The notes: generated by a model not told the origin, from the sequence alone. Shown: positions 33,492 to 43,063, numbered from the stretch's first letter. The stretch: DNA of 64,000 nt from Pontibacter vulgaris (GCF_022758145.1 NZ_JAJVDH010000008.1:62001-126000); one strand, 5' to 3'. Numbers and translations are program-made.

Positions 33492-35981
33492 TTAGCGTAA
33501 CTGCTGTCCGATAATGAAGTGGAACTGTCCACGTTTCATATCCGGCTGGCCAGGCACATCATCCAGTCTCCAACCATAGTCGAAGCCAAGTAGGCCAAAG
33601 GCAGCCATAAAGATACGAGCACCCACACCTACTGAGCGGTACAGCTTAAACGGATTGTAACGATCATACGAACCAAAGTTGTTACCAGCCTCTAAAAACG
33701 CCAGACCATAAATGGTAGCTGCCGGGTTCGGAGATATAAGCTGACGCGCCTCCAGTACAAATTTGTTATACGCAATACCGCCAGCAGACTGTAACGTAAG
33801 GTCATCGTTATTCACAACGCTCTCATCATCATAACCACGCAAGCCAATGTATTCTGTACCAACAAATATGTTACCACCACCTAAGCCAGCGCCACCTAAT
33901 CTGAATCGCTCAAAAGGACCTATACTTGTTTCAGAGCTATACTTGCCCAGAAAACCAAAGTGTGCTCTTGTATTCAACACCAAATTCCCTGCCAAGTTTA
34001 TAAAATACGATGCATCGAACATCCATTTGTTAAATTCTACAAACTCATAGTTGTTACGTTGCTCTGTAAACAGTGAATAAGGTGGTGTAAGGTTAAGACT
34101 TAGCGAGATAGAAGAACCACGACGTGGGAATGTTGGCTGATCTATACTTACACGCGATATTGTATTAACAAACGATATACTGTTAGATGTTCCGTTATCA
34201 AACTCGCCAAAAAGTCTGAAGTTATTCAGGTTATAACGGTTATAAGATAGCGAGTGGCTCATATGGAAGTAGTTATCCGGCCAGTTTAAACGGCGGCCTA
34301 AGCTAACAGAACCACCATCTACATTTAACCTGCTATCTACGTCAGAGTTAGGGTCGCGGCGTACTGTTTTAAATATACTTACAGTTAACGAGTTCGGATT
34401 ACGGCCTCCCAACCATGGCTCTGTAAACGACAATGAGTAAGACTGATAGTATTTACCGTTTGCCTGCACATTCAATGACAAGCGCTGGCCATCGCCACTC
34501 GGAATAGGCCGCCACTCTGATAGCTTAGTAATTTTACGGGTAGAGAAGTTATTAAGCGTTAAACCTACAGTACCTACAGCACCGATCGGGCCACCCCAAC
34601 CACCGGATAAACTAATCTGGTCGTTCGGTCGCTCTACTACGCTATAGTTAATATCAACTGTACCTTCCGCCGGGTTTGGAATCGGGTTAAGCCCTATAGT
34701 TTCAGGGTCAAAATAACCAAGTGCAGCCAATTCATTTCTTGATCTGATCAGGTCGTCGCGGCTATACTTCTGGCCAGGCAGCGTACGTACTTCGCGAAGA
34801 ATTACGTGGTCACTGGTTTTTGTATTGCCACTTACAGTTACCTTATTTATAGTTGCCTGCGGGCCTTCAGTCATGCGCATTTCTATGTCAATAGAATCGC
34901 CATCAACGTTCACTTCTACAGGATCGATGTTGAAGAAAAGGTAACCGTCATTCTGGTAAAGCGCTGAAACGTCTATACCTGTCGGGTTATAGTTTAGTCG
35001 CTTATCCAGTTCTTCTTTGTTGTATACATCGCCCTTGCTGATACCTAAAACTCTTGACAGGTATGCGTCATCGTACAGGTAATTGCCATTCCAGGTAATG
35101 TTGCGGTAATAATAGCGCTGGCCTTCATCTAGTTTTATCTGAATGCCTAAACGGTCTTCGCTGATCTTGTAAACTGAGTCAGAAACGATGGTTGCGTCAC
35201 GGTAACCTTCTTTGTTATAAAAGGCTATCAGCTTTTCTTTATCCGCTTCGTACTCGTTCTTCTGATATTTAGAGGAAGTGAAAAACTTGTAGATGCGCTT
35301 CTCCTTCGTCTTCTTCATCTGTTTTGCCAGCTTAGCTTCTTTAAAAGCCTCGTTGCCAACAAAATCAATTTCTGCTATTTTAACTTTATCGCCTTTATCA
35401 ATAGCAATGTTTAATACCACACTGTTAGGAAGCAAAGAATCGGGCTTCTGTGTAATGGTGGTTTTTACATTCAGGTAGCTCTTTTCCAGGTAATAATTGC
35501 GGATAACATTACGTGTGCTGTTTAGCACAGCATCTGTAACCACCTTGCCCCTTATCAGGTTTATTTTTTCGCGCAGGGCATCCTGCTGCGTTTTGTTTAT
35601 ACCTGAGAAAGTAAAACGGGAAAGACGCGGGCGCTCTTTCAAATTAAAATCAAGGAAAATCTGGTTACCTTCGATTTTAGTAATGTATACTTCCACATCG
35701 CCAAGTATACCTTGGTCCCATAGTTTCTGTATAGCACGGCTTAAATCTTCGCCAGGCACTGTAATTTCATCACCCACTTTCAGGCCGGTTACAGAAACCA
35801 GCGCATTAGGATCCAGGAAATTGGCACCGCTTACAGTAATACCACCAATGCGATATTGTTTCGGCTGTGAATAATCGATGGGGCTAGTCTGTGTAGGGGT
35901 TTTTAACACTTGAGACGAAGCTGTGCCTGTGATTAGCAGAAACACAAGCACCCAGATGCATCTTGTCATTAATATTTTCAC
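33492..35981 (-). CDS. bamA: Outer-membrane protein assembly factor BamA
   Basis: Central component of the machine that folds and inserts outer-membrane barrels. The 829-residue precursor has a signal peptide (about 1-23). Five POTRA domains are expected up to about residue 450; opening strands such as YRIGGITVSGANFLD and ISFVGNEAFKE-like repeats are visible. The C-terminal Omp85 barrel contains the conserved loop motif with RGYDDES and ends GQFHFIIGQQLR. The terminal residue is Arg rather than the usual Phe. Its ATG overlaps the uppS stop by 4 bp, so translation is coupled. Confidence 0.94.
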   Translation of the reverse strand: MKILMTRCIWVLVFLLITGTASSQVLKTPTQTSPIDYSQPKQYRIGGITVSGANFLDPNALVSVTGLKVGDEITVPGEDLSRAIQKLWDQGILGDVEVYITKIEGNQIFLDFNLKERPRLSRFTFSGINKTQQDALREKINLIRGKVVTDAVLNSTRNVIRNYYLEKSYLNVKTTITQKPDSLLPNSVVLNIAIDKGDKVKIAEIDFVGNEAFKEAKLAKQMKKTKEKRIYKFFTSSKYQKNEYEADKEKLIAFYNKEGYRDATIVSDSVYKISEDRLGIQIKLDEGQRYYYRNITWNGNYLYDDAYLSRVLGISKGDVYNKEELDKRLNYNPTGIDVSALYQNDGYLFFNIDPVEVNVDGDSIDIEMRMTEGPQATINKVTVSGNTKTSDHVILREVRTLPGQKYSRDDLIRSRNELAALGYFDPETIGLNPIPNPAEGTVDINYSVVERPNDQISLSGGWGGPIGAVGTVGLTLNNFSTRKITKLSEWRPIPSGDGQRLSLNVQANGKYYQSYSLSFTEPWLGGRNPNSLTVSIFKTVRRDPNSDVDSRLNVDGGSVSLGRRLNWPDNYFHMSHSLSYNRYNLNNFRLFGEFDNGTSNSISFVNTISRVSIDQPTFPRRGSSISLSLNLTPPYSLFTEQRNNYEFVEFNKWMFDASYFINLAGNLVLNTRAHFGFLGKYSSETSIGPFERFRLGGAGLGGGNIFVGTEYIGLRGYDDESVVNNDDLTLQSAGGIAYNKFVLEARQLISPNPAATIYGLAFLEAGNNFGSYDRYNPFKLYRSVGVGARIFMAAFGLLGFDYGWRLDDVPGQPDMKRGQFHFIIGQQLR

Positions 35982-36721
35982 TTGATTAGTTGTTCACTGG
36001 TCTTGCCGAAGCGACGCTCGCGGCTCTGATAAGCTAATATTGCTTTGTAAAGATGCTCTTTTCTGAAGTCAGGCCAAAGCAAATCGGTAATATATAGTTC
36101 GGTATAAGCCATTTGCCACAACAAGAAATTACTAATGCGCTGCTCCCCGCTTGTTCTGATAAGGAGTTCAGGGTCTGGCATGCCGGCTGTAGCAAGATAT
36201 TGCGCTATGGTAGATTCCTCTATTTCACCTGCAGTAAGATTACCCTGTTCTACTTCAAGCGCCATTTTCTTAACGGCTTGCGTAATATCCCAGCGGCCGC
36301 TGTAGCTAAGTGCTAATACCAGCGTCATCCGGGTATTATTTTTAGTGATATCCATTGCCTCACGCAACTCCTTTTGGCAAGAAGAGGGCAAACTGGCTGT
36401 ATCTCCTATAGTTAGCAACCGGATATTATTCTTGTTTAGCGTAGATGTCTCTTTTCTGATAGAAGAAACCAAAAGCTGCATCAATGCGGTTACCTCTCCG
36501 GCAGGCCTCGACCAGTTCTCGGTAGAAAATGCATACAGTGTCAGGTAATCAACTCCGAGTTCAGCAGCTGCCTCAACTGTTTCACGTACTGCAGTAATGG
36601 CACTCTTGTGACCAAAAATGCGTAGTCCGCCCCTCTGTTTTGCCCATCGCCCGTTGCCGTCCATAATAACGGCAATGTGCTTAGGTAAATTGTCTAAATC
36701 AACTTGCTCCCTAAGATTCAT
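35978..36721 (-). CDS. uppS: Isoprenyl transferase (undecaprenyl diphosphate synthase)
   Basis: Makes the C55 lipid carrier for peptidoglycan and surface glycans by cis-condensing isopentenyl diphosphate. The 247-residue protein has the catalytic IMDGNGRWAKQRG motif with the active Asp, the helix YLTLYAFSTENW, and the C-terminal RTSGEQRISNFLLWQMAYTE motif (both substrate-binding). The 4-bp ATGA-type overlap with bamA, seen in many Bacteroidota, couples two envelope functions. It begins 60 bp after the DUF6089-type barrel gene. Confidence 0.95.
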   Translation of the reverse strand: MNLREQVDLDNLPKHIAVIMDGNGRWAKQRGGLRIFGHKSAITAVRETVEAAAELGVDYLTLYAFSTENWSRPAGEVTALMQLLVSSIRKETSTLNKNNIRLLTIGDTASLPSSCQKELREAMDITKNNTRMTLVLALSYSGRWDITQAVKKMALEVEQGNLTAGEIEESTIAQYLATAGMPDPELLIRTSGEQRISNFLLWQMAYTELYITDLLWPDFRKEHLYKAILAYQSRERRFGKTSEQLIK

Positions 36722-36781
36722 TTAATCGCAATTTCCTTGCAAGTTACAAAAAGCAAGACAAATTTGTGAAATTTATACATG

Positions 36782-37546
36782 CTAATCCAGAATTCCTGGT
36801 GTGCGCTTATAAGGAGCAGGGCAATTGATTCTATAGAAAGTATAAGACAGGCTGATGCCATTGTAGAAATACCAGTCTTTGTCGTATGGGTTGGCGATTC
36901 GCTTATCTTGCTTTGCCAGGTTGTCGAGGCGGTCGTTAAAGAGTTTACGAGCTCCGAACTCCAGTCCAAGATTCCAGTACTTGTTTAGGGCATATTTCAC
37001 ACCCACACCTACCGGTACTGCAAACGTAAGCCGTGTTCTGAAGGGCTCGTTCACATCTTCATACTCTGGGTTAGCAATAGTAGTCTTAATGTTATAGAGC
37101 AACCCTGCTACCCCTGCAAAAAAATACGGAGATACGCGTGGCTTCTGCTTCAGGTCGTAATAATCAAGAAAATTGTACTCCATTACAGCAGATAGCTCCG
37201 CCAGGCTCAGGCGCATTTCAGCCTGACGATGATTGGGGAGCGGCAGATCATAAGATTCGTCGCTGATGGTATTGTCATCAAAAATACGGTGGCTGAGCAT
37301 AACACCTCCACGCAAGGTGATAGGTGCCGAGATATCGCGCCTGTAGAAGGCTGTGATGGCAGGCTGGTTATTTAAAAACCTGTAGTTAGGCGCTAATTCG
37401 CCTTTGTAATTTGCGCCACCTATACCAACACCAACTTCGCTGGTGGTAACAGAGTTTTGCGCAAATGCAGAAGTGCCAAAAAAAGCACTCCCTATTTGCA
37501 GCATTGAACAAATAAGGAGTGCCTGTTTAATCGTATGTAACGTCAT
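36782..37546 (-). CDS. DUF6089-type outer-membrane beta-barrel protein
   Basis: A 254-residue exported protein. The signal peptide ends around residue 28 (FAQN). The rest is antiparallel amphipathic strands with barrel features: GVGIGGANYKGELA, ITLRGGVMLSHRIF and PYFFAGVAGLLYNI, and a final aromatic strand (WYFYNGISLSYTFYR). The same gene is found just before uppS-bamA in many Bacteroidota and is annotated as a porin-like DUF6089 protein. The next upstream gene is a larger relative. Function is unknown; the context suggests outer-membrane biogenesis. Confidence 0.78.
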   Translation of the reverse strand: MTLHTIKQALLICSMLQIGSAFFGTSAFAQNSVTTSEVGVGIGGANYKGELAPNYRFLNNQPAITAFYRRDISAPITLRGGVMLSHRIFDDNTISDESYDLPLPNHRQAEMRLSLAELSAVMEYNFLDYYDLKQKPRVSPYFFAGVAGLLYNIKTTIANPEYEDVNEPFRTRLTFAVPVGVGVKYALNKYWNLGLEFGARKLFNDRLDNLAKQDKRIANPYDKDWYFYNGISLSYTFYRINCPAPYKRTPGILD

Positions 37547-37593
37547 GTATTCAAAGCGGAGTTTAGGAGAACAACGAATAGTTGCCTGTTGTA

Positions 37594-38583
37594 TTATCTA
37601 AACTTCGGGCTTCTGATTCGTGGTGCAAGAATATAATTTACTGATAAACCAGATACGATATACCAATCTTTATCTGAATTGTTGCCTCGGATATCACCTT
37701 TTTCACCATAGTATGGCACGCTGCTATATGGAGTGCCACTAGGATCAGGGCGGGTAGCAAAACCACTTTCTGCACTTCTATCAGCTAATATAGCTGCTGC
37801 TTTAGGGTTACTTCCACCTCCAGCAAGTATTTCAGCTTTCGAAGCATGGTCTGTACTTACATCATCCAGGTAGTCTGTAAATGTTTTTCTCCAGCCCACT
37901 TCAAAGCTCATATCCCAGTTTCTGTCCAGCCTGTATCTTACACCTAAGCCAAAAGGTATGGAAACCTGTAAGCGCTTATAAGGTGTTGGATAACCTTCGC
38001 CATTAGCATACTGCCCTTCGGTGCCAAGTGGTTGCAATTCATACCAGCCCGTTGGGATATCCTGGTTGCCGGAAAGGCCGGGGTGCGAACCTCTTTCGTA
38101 GTATGCTTTAGGGTTATGATGAAAAACAGCAAGACCCACAAAACCATATGGTACAAAATCCGGACGACGGCGATAGAAACTACGGTTCTCGAATAAGTCG
38201 ATGATTGCAACGCCGCTTAATTCCACTATATCGTTTCTGAAGGACAGGTTTCTTTTGAAACGGCCTACGTTTTCGCCCTCATTCTCAGAGGCACTTTTCA
38301 TGTCATCACCTGTTATGCGGCCCCAGTTAAGGCTGGCGCGGCCAGACACACGCGGATAGAAACGATAAGTATAGCTTAATCCTACATTGGGGCGCGTAGA
38401 CTTAAATCGTAAGCTGGTAAAATCAGGCTCCGGCACTATATCACCGAAGTAGTTCATGGCATTAAGGCTTACCCCAATTGAGCCATATCGCTTACGTTTA
38501 GTAAATCGCTGTGCATCTGCATCAATAGCAGTTACCAATACAACGGCAATAAGCAGCAGAAAAAGGGTACTTAATTTTTTCAT
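37594..38583 (-). CDS. Outer-membrane beta-barrel protein related to the DUF6089 gene
   Basis: A 329-residue protein with a signal peptide (about 1-24, AIDADAQ). Strand patterns parallel those of the 254-residue neighbour: GSIGVSLNAMNYFGDIV, VGLSYTYRFYPRVSGRASLN, PYGFVGLAVFHHNPKAY and the final VSGLSVNYILAPRIRSPKFR. It also shares a WDMSFEVGWRKTFTDYLDDV segment with the neighbour (there WNLGLEFGARKLFNDRLDNL), so the pair are tandem paralogues, this one longer by loop insertions. It is 47 bp from the neighbour. Probably a barrel of 8-12 strands; function unknown. Confidence 0.75.
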   Translation of the reverse strand: MKKLSTLFLLLIAVVLVTAIDADAQRFTKRKRYGSIGVSLNAMNYFGDIVPEPDFTSLRFKSTRPNVGLSYTYRFYPRVSGRASLNWGRITGDDMKSASENEGENVGRFKRNLSFRNDIVELSGVAIIDLFENRSFYRRRPDFVPYGFVGLAVFHHNPKAYYERGSHPGLSGNQDIPTGWYELQPLGTEGQYANGEGYPTPYKRLQVSIPFGLGVRYRLDRNWDMSFEVGWRKTFTDYLDDVSTDHASKAEILAGGGSNPKAAAILADRSAESGFATRPDPSGTPYSSVPYYGEKGDIRGNNSDKDWYIVSGLSVNYILAPRIRSPKFR

Positions 38584-38702
38584 AAAATGTGATATCTTTT
38601 TTGTGGTAATTCCTCAAAACAAAATACTTCTCCCCTACTTAACCGTTACAAAAATAAAGATAAATAACTATCATAAAAACAATATGATATATTTAATATT
38701 AT

Positions 38703-39590
38703 TTAGCGAAGAAGATTATTCCTTTTGTCTAGTCCCCAGTTAAGTTTGCTACGAAGAGTCGATAAAAAATCAACATGATGTAGCTTTACAAGTCGAGCCA
38801 CAAAATCCTCCCGCCGCACGGAAAGTTGTACAGTCATATCAACAGGCACCGACCGTGAATCGAGAGAAGCCAGGAAGCTGCTGCTGCGCCCCTCTACTTC
38901 AAAAGAGATCACACTACTATCCGGCACGATCATAGGTCGTACGTTCAGGTTATGCGGGCATACGGGTGAAATAATGAAATTGTTGGTTTTAGGCAGCACT
39001 AATGGGCCACCGCAGCTTAATGAGTAGCCAGTAGATCCGGTAGGAGTGGCTACAACAAGCCCGTCAGCCCAATAGGAGTTTAGGTATTCACCATCTATAT
39101 ACGTGTGCACCACCAACATGGCTGATGTATCGCGCTTCTGAATGCTAAACTCATTTAAGCCAAAATTAATACCATCAAAAACATCCTGGTTAGCATCTAC
39201 TCTGATCAGGCTACGCTCATCCAGCGTATATTCATTTTTATACAACGCATCAATAGCAGCATTTATGCTATCGTAAGGTATAGTTGCTAAAAATCCCAGG
39301 CGCCCGGTGTTAATTCCAAGTATAGGCAATTGGTCTGCTCCTACATAAGTTACTGTATCCAGCAAGGTTCCATCTCCGCCTATACTTAAAACCACATCTA
39401 CACCAACTAAACTATCGCCCCTGCTAAAAATTGCTATATCAGAAGGTAGATTAATGGTGTTGCCCAAGTATAGTTTAAAATGCTCTACTACCAGAAGCTC
39501 TGCGCCGCGGCGTACCAGTTCATCAAAAAGCGCTTGTATAAATGGAGCTATGTTGTCTTCAAAAGGTTTTCCAAGTATAGCAATTTTCAT
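38703..39590 (-). CDS. nadK: NAD kinase
   Basis: Phosphorylates NAD to NADP, the only route to NADP. The 295-residue protein carries GGDGTLLDTVTY (about 71-82), LGINTGRLGFLA and the TPTGSTGYSLSCGGP motif near the middle, all diagnostic of NadK. Length is typical of bacterial forms. In this order it sits between the second Omp85-like gene (11 bp upstream) and the barrel proteins (119 bp downstream), inside an envelope operon. Linkage of nadK to the CBS gene and uppS-bamA is a known Bacteroidota arrangement. Confidence 0.95.
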   Translation of the reverse strand: MKIAILGKPFEDNIAPFIQALFDELVRRGAELLVVEHFKLYLGNTINLPSDIAIFSRGDSLVGVDVVLSIGGDGTLLDTVTYVGADQLPILGINTGRLGFLATIPYDSINAAIDALYKNEYTLDERSLIRVDANQDVFDGINFGLNEFSIQKRDTSAMLVVHTYIDGEYLNSYWADGLVVATPTGSTGYSLSCGGPLVLPKTNNFIISPVCPHNLNVRPMIVPDSSVISFEVEGRSSSFLASLDSRSVPVDMTVQLSVRREDFVARLVKLHHVDFLSTLRSKLNWGLDKRNNLLR

Positions 39591-39601
39591 AAGCCAATGT
39601 G

Positions 39602-40993
39602 TTAAAACGGGAATCTGCCGTTCAGGTAAAATCCTCTGTCGCCTTCGCGGTTAAGAGTATACTCCAGCCGCAGCACAATATCATAAAACGTTACAAAATG
39701 CAACCCAAACCCGCCACCGGCAAGCAAGCGGTTGGCTAATGGGTTTTCCTGATTGTATACTTTATCAGCTGCGTAGGCCGCATCGGTAAACGCATTCATG
39801 TATATTGCTATCGGTATACGGTTAAATTTAGGGTTCTTAATTTGCTTTACACGCATGCTTTCCAGCTTCAAAAGCTCATACGACACCCCTTGCTTAAACA
39901 ATGCGTAATGCTGCCCGCCTACCACATAAAGCTCATAACCCCGCACCAATGCGCGATAACCTAATGCTATGTTATCAGCAAAGGCATGGCGTTTTGCAAG
40001 GCGAAGCTGGCCTTCGGCACCCACAGTATAATAAAATTTTTCCGATAATTTGCTGTAGTTAACATACTTTGCCCTCAAAGCTGTAAATGCACTGCCCGTT
40101 TGGTTAAGGAACAAAGTATGCGAAACAGCTGCCTCAAAATAGCTGCCTGTTAAGGGGTAAGCGAAGTTATTGCGCAAATTAATGGCCTTAAAAAGCTCTG
40201 CTCTCAGGTACTGCCGCTGCTCAATATTATCCCGGTAATAATCAGGGTTTAAATAAGCTACTGAGTCTGAAATTTTTTCCTGATGATACGATAAACGCAG
40301 GCCTTCTTGCCGCTCCACACTTTGCCGCCGTATTACCGCACCCGAAAAAGAAGTTCTATGGATTGGCAAACCATTTTGTTGTTCAAAAAAACGCTGTTTA
40401 TTATTCCGGACAGTATAGTTTATAGTCCGGCTGCGATAATCTGCTACACCCAGATCTATACCTACTTTATGCGTGCGGCTAATGTATGGCACACGGTAAC
40501 CAAGTTCAAGCCTTTTATTAAAGCCCTGTTGTAATCGCACACGCACTTCTTCGTTGCGCCCTCTGAAATTGCGCCTGACCAGGTTTATACCGTAATCAAT
40601 TCTGCTGTAATCTTTCTTTTCGAGCCAGGCATTAAAATTCCGGTCGGCAAGTTCAAGTATAGGAATCGGGTAAAGGTACCAACGCTCCTGCATAGTGTAT
40701 ACTACAGCTACCCGCCCTTCCGTGCAAGTATAAGTATAGCTCACTTCATGAAATAAGCGAAGGTTTGAGATACGTTTTCGGTTTTGTTCCAGTACCTGCT
40801 CCAGGTCAGATGTGGCAATACTATCGCCAACTTTAAAAGTAAGTTCGGCAAGCAGCACCTGGTTTTTGGTAATATCGTTGCCATTCAGGCTAACGCTATC
40901 AATTACAGCAACCGAAACAGCACAGGGCATTGCATGCACCAAGCCAGTACAAAACAATGAAAGTATAAAAAACAGGAAGTAGCGCGGCTGCAC
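39602..40993 (-). CDS. Second Omp85-like (POTRA-barrel) outer-membrane protein
   Basis: A 463-residue protein with signal peptide (about 1-21, ending VHA). A single POTRA-like region follows (about 25-110: VAVIDSVSLNGNDITKNQVL through GRVAVVYTMQERW). The barrel part contains RRNFRGRNEEVRVRLQQGFN and similar strand pairs, then RALVRGYELYVVGGQ, which corresponds to the Omp85 VRGY loop signature. It ends GRFPF with the terminal Phe of true barrels. Much shorter than BamA, it resembles the one-POTRA FhaC/TamA-like or surface-antigen group. It starts 8 bp after the CBS gene. Role unknown. Confidence 0.75.
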   Translation of the reverse strand: MQPRYFLFFILSLFCTGLVHAMPCAVSVAVIDSVSLNGNDITKNQVLLAELTFKVGDSIATSDLEQVLEQNRKRISNLRLFHEVSYTYTCTEGRVAVVYTMQERWYLYPIPILELADRNFNAWLEKKDYSRIDYGINLVRRNFRGRNEEVRVRLQQGFNKRLELGYRVPYISRTHKVGIDLGVADYRSRTINYTVRNNKQRFFEQQNGLPIHRTSFSGAVIRRQSVERQEGLRLSYHQEKISDSVAYLNPDYYRDNIEQRQYLRAELFKAINLRNNFAYPLTGSYFEAAVSHTLFLNQTGSAFTALRAKYVNYSKLSEKFYYTVGAEGQLRLAKRHAFADNIALGYRALVRGYELYVVGGQHYALFKQGVSYELLKLESMRVKQIKNPKFNRIPIAIYMNAFTDAAYAADKVYNQENPLANRLLAGGGFGLHFVTFYDIVLRLEYTLNREGDRGFYLNGRFPF

Positions 40994-41001
40994 CTGTCTG
41001 G

Positions 41002-41667
41002 CTAAATATCGAGGTACTTGAGCAACATGTCGAGTCGGTCGCGGCCGACATCATACTTGCTGCCATCGTTAAACTGAGCTGTAATGCGGTACTCAAAACG
41101 CTCCAGTGTAGCAATAATGCGGCTCAGATCGGTTGTATTGAGTTTTAGGGTAAGCTTAATACTGTAAGGGTCCAACTCATCCGGAGATACATAGGCACTC
41201 AGAATTTTGGTGTTCTCTTCTTCTATCAGGCGGCTGATGCGGCTGAGGGAATAATCGCGCTCCGGCATCGATAGCACCAGTATACTTCCCTGCCCTTGCA
41301 ATGCCGACATTTGCCCGAAAGCCGCCAGCGTATCGTTAATCGTGATAATGCCCATGTACTCCTGCTCTTCATCCAGCACGGGTACTACCTGAATTTTATT
41401 TTTGATAGCAGCTTCCATCACATCATAAAAATGCTGGAAATGCATTACATGAACATCCTGAAACTCAAGCGGCACCTGCTCCAGGTTCTGGGAACGGTCA
41501 TTCAGTTCTACCAGGTTACCCTCGGTGGCCAGCCCCATATACTTGCGGTTTTTTACCACAGGCAGCTCATTTACCCGAAACTCATCCATCCAACGCAAAG
41601 CCTTTTCTACGGTATCGTAGTACTTCAGCGGTGGAATCATTTGGTTAATGAGCTCTTCTGCTATCAT
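41002..41667 (-). CDS. CBS-domain protein
   Basis: A 221-residue cytosolic protein with two tandem CBS motifs: IPPLKYYDTVEKALRWMDEF through YMGLATEGNLV, and QVVPVLDEEQEYMGIITIND. A C-terminal ACT-like domain (about 130-205, DYSLSRISRLIEEENTKILS) follows. Such proteins usually sense adenine nucleotides or amino acids, but the ligand here is unknown. Its ATG overlaps the alpha/beta hydrolase stop by 4 bp, and the Omp85-like gene follows after 8 bp, so it is translationally coupled to both. Confidence 0.85.
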   Translation of the reverse strand: MIAEELINQMIPPLKYYDTVEKALRWMDEFRVNELPVVKNRKYMGLATEGNLVELNDRSQNLEQVPLEFQDVHVMHFQHFYDVMEAAIKNKIQVVPVLDEEQEYMGIITINDTLAAFGQMSALQGQGSILVLSMPERDYSLSRISRLIEEENTKILSAYVSPDELDPYSIKLTLKLNTTDLSRIIATLERFEYRITAQFNDGSKYDVGRDRLDMLLKYLDI

Positions 41668-42440
41668 GTGGCGGTGGTTGTTTGGGCTGTTTTTGTTAGA
41701 TATTTATCTAAGATACTGTTAAACTTATCGGGATGTTCCATCATTGGCGCATGTCCGCACTTATCTATAAAATGGAGTTCGGAGTTTTCGATAAGCCTGT
41801 TAAACTCATGTGCTACTACAGGCGGTGTAATCGTATCATTCAGTCCCCATATTAACAACGTTGGCACCTTAATGTTAGTGACATCTTTGGCCATATTATG
41901 TCGTTGCGCAGATTTTGCAATTGCTACTATGCGCAGGCATTTAGCATTACTATTCGTAATGTTGAACACCTCGTCAATAAGTTCTTTTGTGGCCGTTTCC
42001 GGATCATAGAAAGTATACGCTACACGCTCTTTTACATAATCATAGTTACCACGCTTCGGGAACGAGCCACCCATCGAGTCTTCAAACAAGCCAGAGCTTC
42101 CGGTCAGTACCAGTCGCTTCACTTTTTTCGGATTGTCTAATGTATAAACCAAACCTACGTGGCCACCCAGCGAGTTACCCAGCAGCGTCATGTTATCCAG
42201 CTGCTTAAACTTCACAAAGTCTTCAATAAAAGATACAAGGCCAGGAACGCCGGCTTTGTGCAGCGCCATTTCGTAAATCGGCATCAGCGGAATAACCACA
42301 CGATACTGCTTCGAGAAATGATCTACAACGCCATGCCAGTTGCTTAAAGCCCCAAAGAGCCCATGCAACAACAGCAATACTTCACCTTCGCCTTCATCAA
42401 TGTATTGGAAATCGCCTTCTTGTCTGACCTGTAGATTCAT
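41664..42440 (-). CDS. Alpha/beta hydrolase
   Basis: A 258-residue alpha/beta-hydrolase-fold protein. The oxyanion stretch is LLLLHGLFGALSNWHG (about 22-37), the nucleophile elbow GNSLGG contains Ser90, the acid follows in LLIWGLNDTITPP, and the histidine in HFIDKCGHAPMMEHP near the end. Esterase or thioesterase activity is likely, substrate unknown. A related hydrolase lies at 47457. It is the first gene of a minus-strand unit that continues with the CBS gene and probably nadK; an inverted repeat stands just before it. Confidence 0.85.
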   Translation of the reverse strand: MNLQVRQEGDFQYIDEGEGEVLLLLHGLFGALSNWHGVVDHFSKQYRVVIPLMPIYEMALHKAGVPGLVSFIEDFVKFKQLDNMTLLGNSLGGHVGLVYTLDNPKKVKRLVLTGSSGLFEDSMGGSFPKRGNYDYVKERVAYTFYDPETATKELIDEVFNITNSNAKCLRIVAIAKSAQRHNMAKDVTNIKVPTLLIWGLNDTITPPVVAHEFNRLIENSELHFIDKCGHAPMMEHPDKFNSILDKYLTKTAQTTTAT

Positions 42441-42457
42441 GTTGTAAAGAAACTAAT

Positions 42458-42486
42458 GTATACCCAACGTGTAAAAGTTGGTATAC
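42458..42486. repeat. Inverted repeat between pabA-type gene and hydrolase gene
   Basis: GTATACCCAAC (42458-42468) and GTTGGTATAC (42477-42486) are inverted copies with one extra C, separated by GTGTAAAA. It has no T-tract, so it looks more like a binding site than a terminator. It lies 17 bp before the hydrolase start. Confidence 0.4.
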
Positions 42487-42493
42487 GGTGTAA

Positions 42494-43063
42494 TTATGAT
42501 GCAATATTAACAATACTAACCCAATTTTTGAGCATCTGCAAACCATAAGTGGTAAGAGCAGCCTCCGGATGAAACTGCAAAGCATACAAATTCAGCTCCT
42601 TATGCCTGAAAGCCATCAGTTCACCATCCTGCGTATGGGCCAGTGCAAGTATACTTTCGGGTAAATGCCGCAGCACCAGCGAGTGGTAGCGTACCACTGG
42701 CATTTGTGTTGGCAAGCCTGCAAAGATAAGGTCTTCTTCACATATCATTTCTGAAATTTTGCCGTGCATAGGCCTTATGCCTTTCTCAAGTCTGGCTCCA
42801 AAAAACTCGCCCAGCGCCTGGTGCCCAAGGCAAATACCCAGCATGGGCACCTGCTCATGGTAATACCTGATCACGTCCATCATAATGCCGGCATTTTCAG
42901 GCGTGCCCGGCCCCGGGGACAACACAATGGCAGTTACCGGTAACTTCGTAATTTGTTCCAGTGGCACATCATTCCTGACTACATGCGCCTCCACCCCTAG
43001 CTGCCCGAAATAATCAACCAGGTTATAGGTAAAAGAATCAAAATTATCGAGCAGCAGCAACAT
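42494..43063 (-). CDS. Glutamine amidotransferase subunit of anthranilate or aminodeoxychorismate synthase
   Basis: A 189-residue class I glutamine amidotransferase that hands ammonia to chorismate. It has DNFDSFTYNLVDYFGQLG at the start, the oxyanion motif SPGPGTPENAG, the nucleophile Cys78 in GICLGHQALG, and the His165-Glu167 pair in QFHPEA. Single-domain TrpG and PabA proteins cannot be separated by sequence, and neither trpE nor pabB is adjacent, so a role in folate synthesis, tryptophan synthesis or both stays open. Standing apart from the trp operon favours the PabA or shared role. Confidence 0.85.
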   Translation of the reverse strand: MLLLLDNFDSFTYNLVDYFGQLGVEAHVVRNDVPLEQITKLPVTAIVLSPGPGTPENAGIMMDVIRYYHEQVPMLGICLGHQALGEFFGARLEKGIRPMHGKISEMICEEDLIFAGLPTQMPVVRYHSLVLRHLPESILALAHTQDGELMAFRHKELNLYALQFHPEAALTTYGLQMLKNWVSIVNIAS

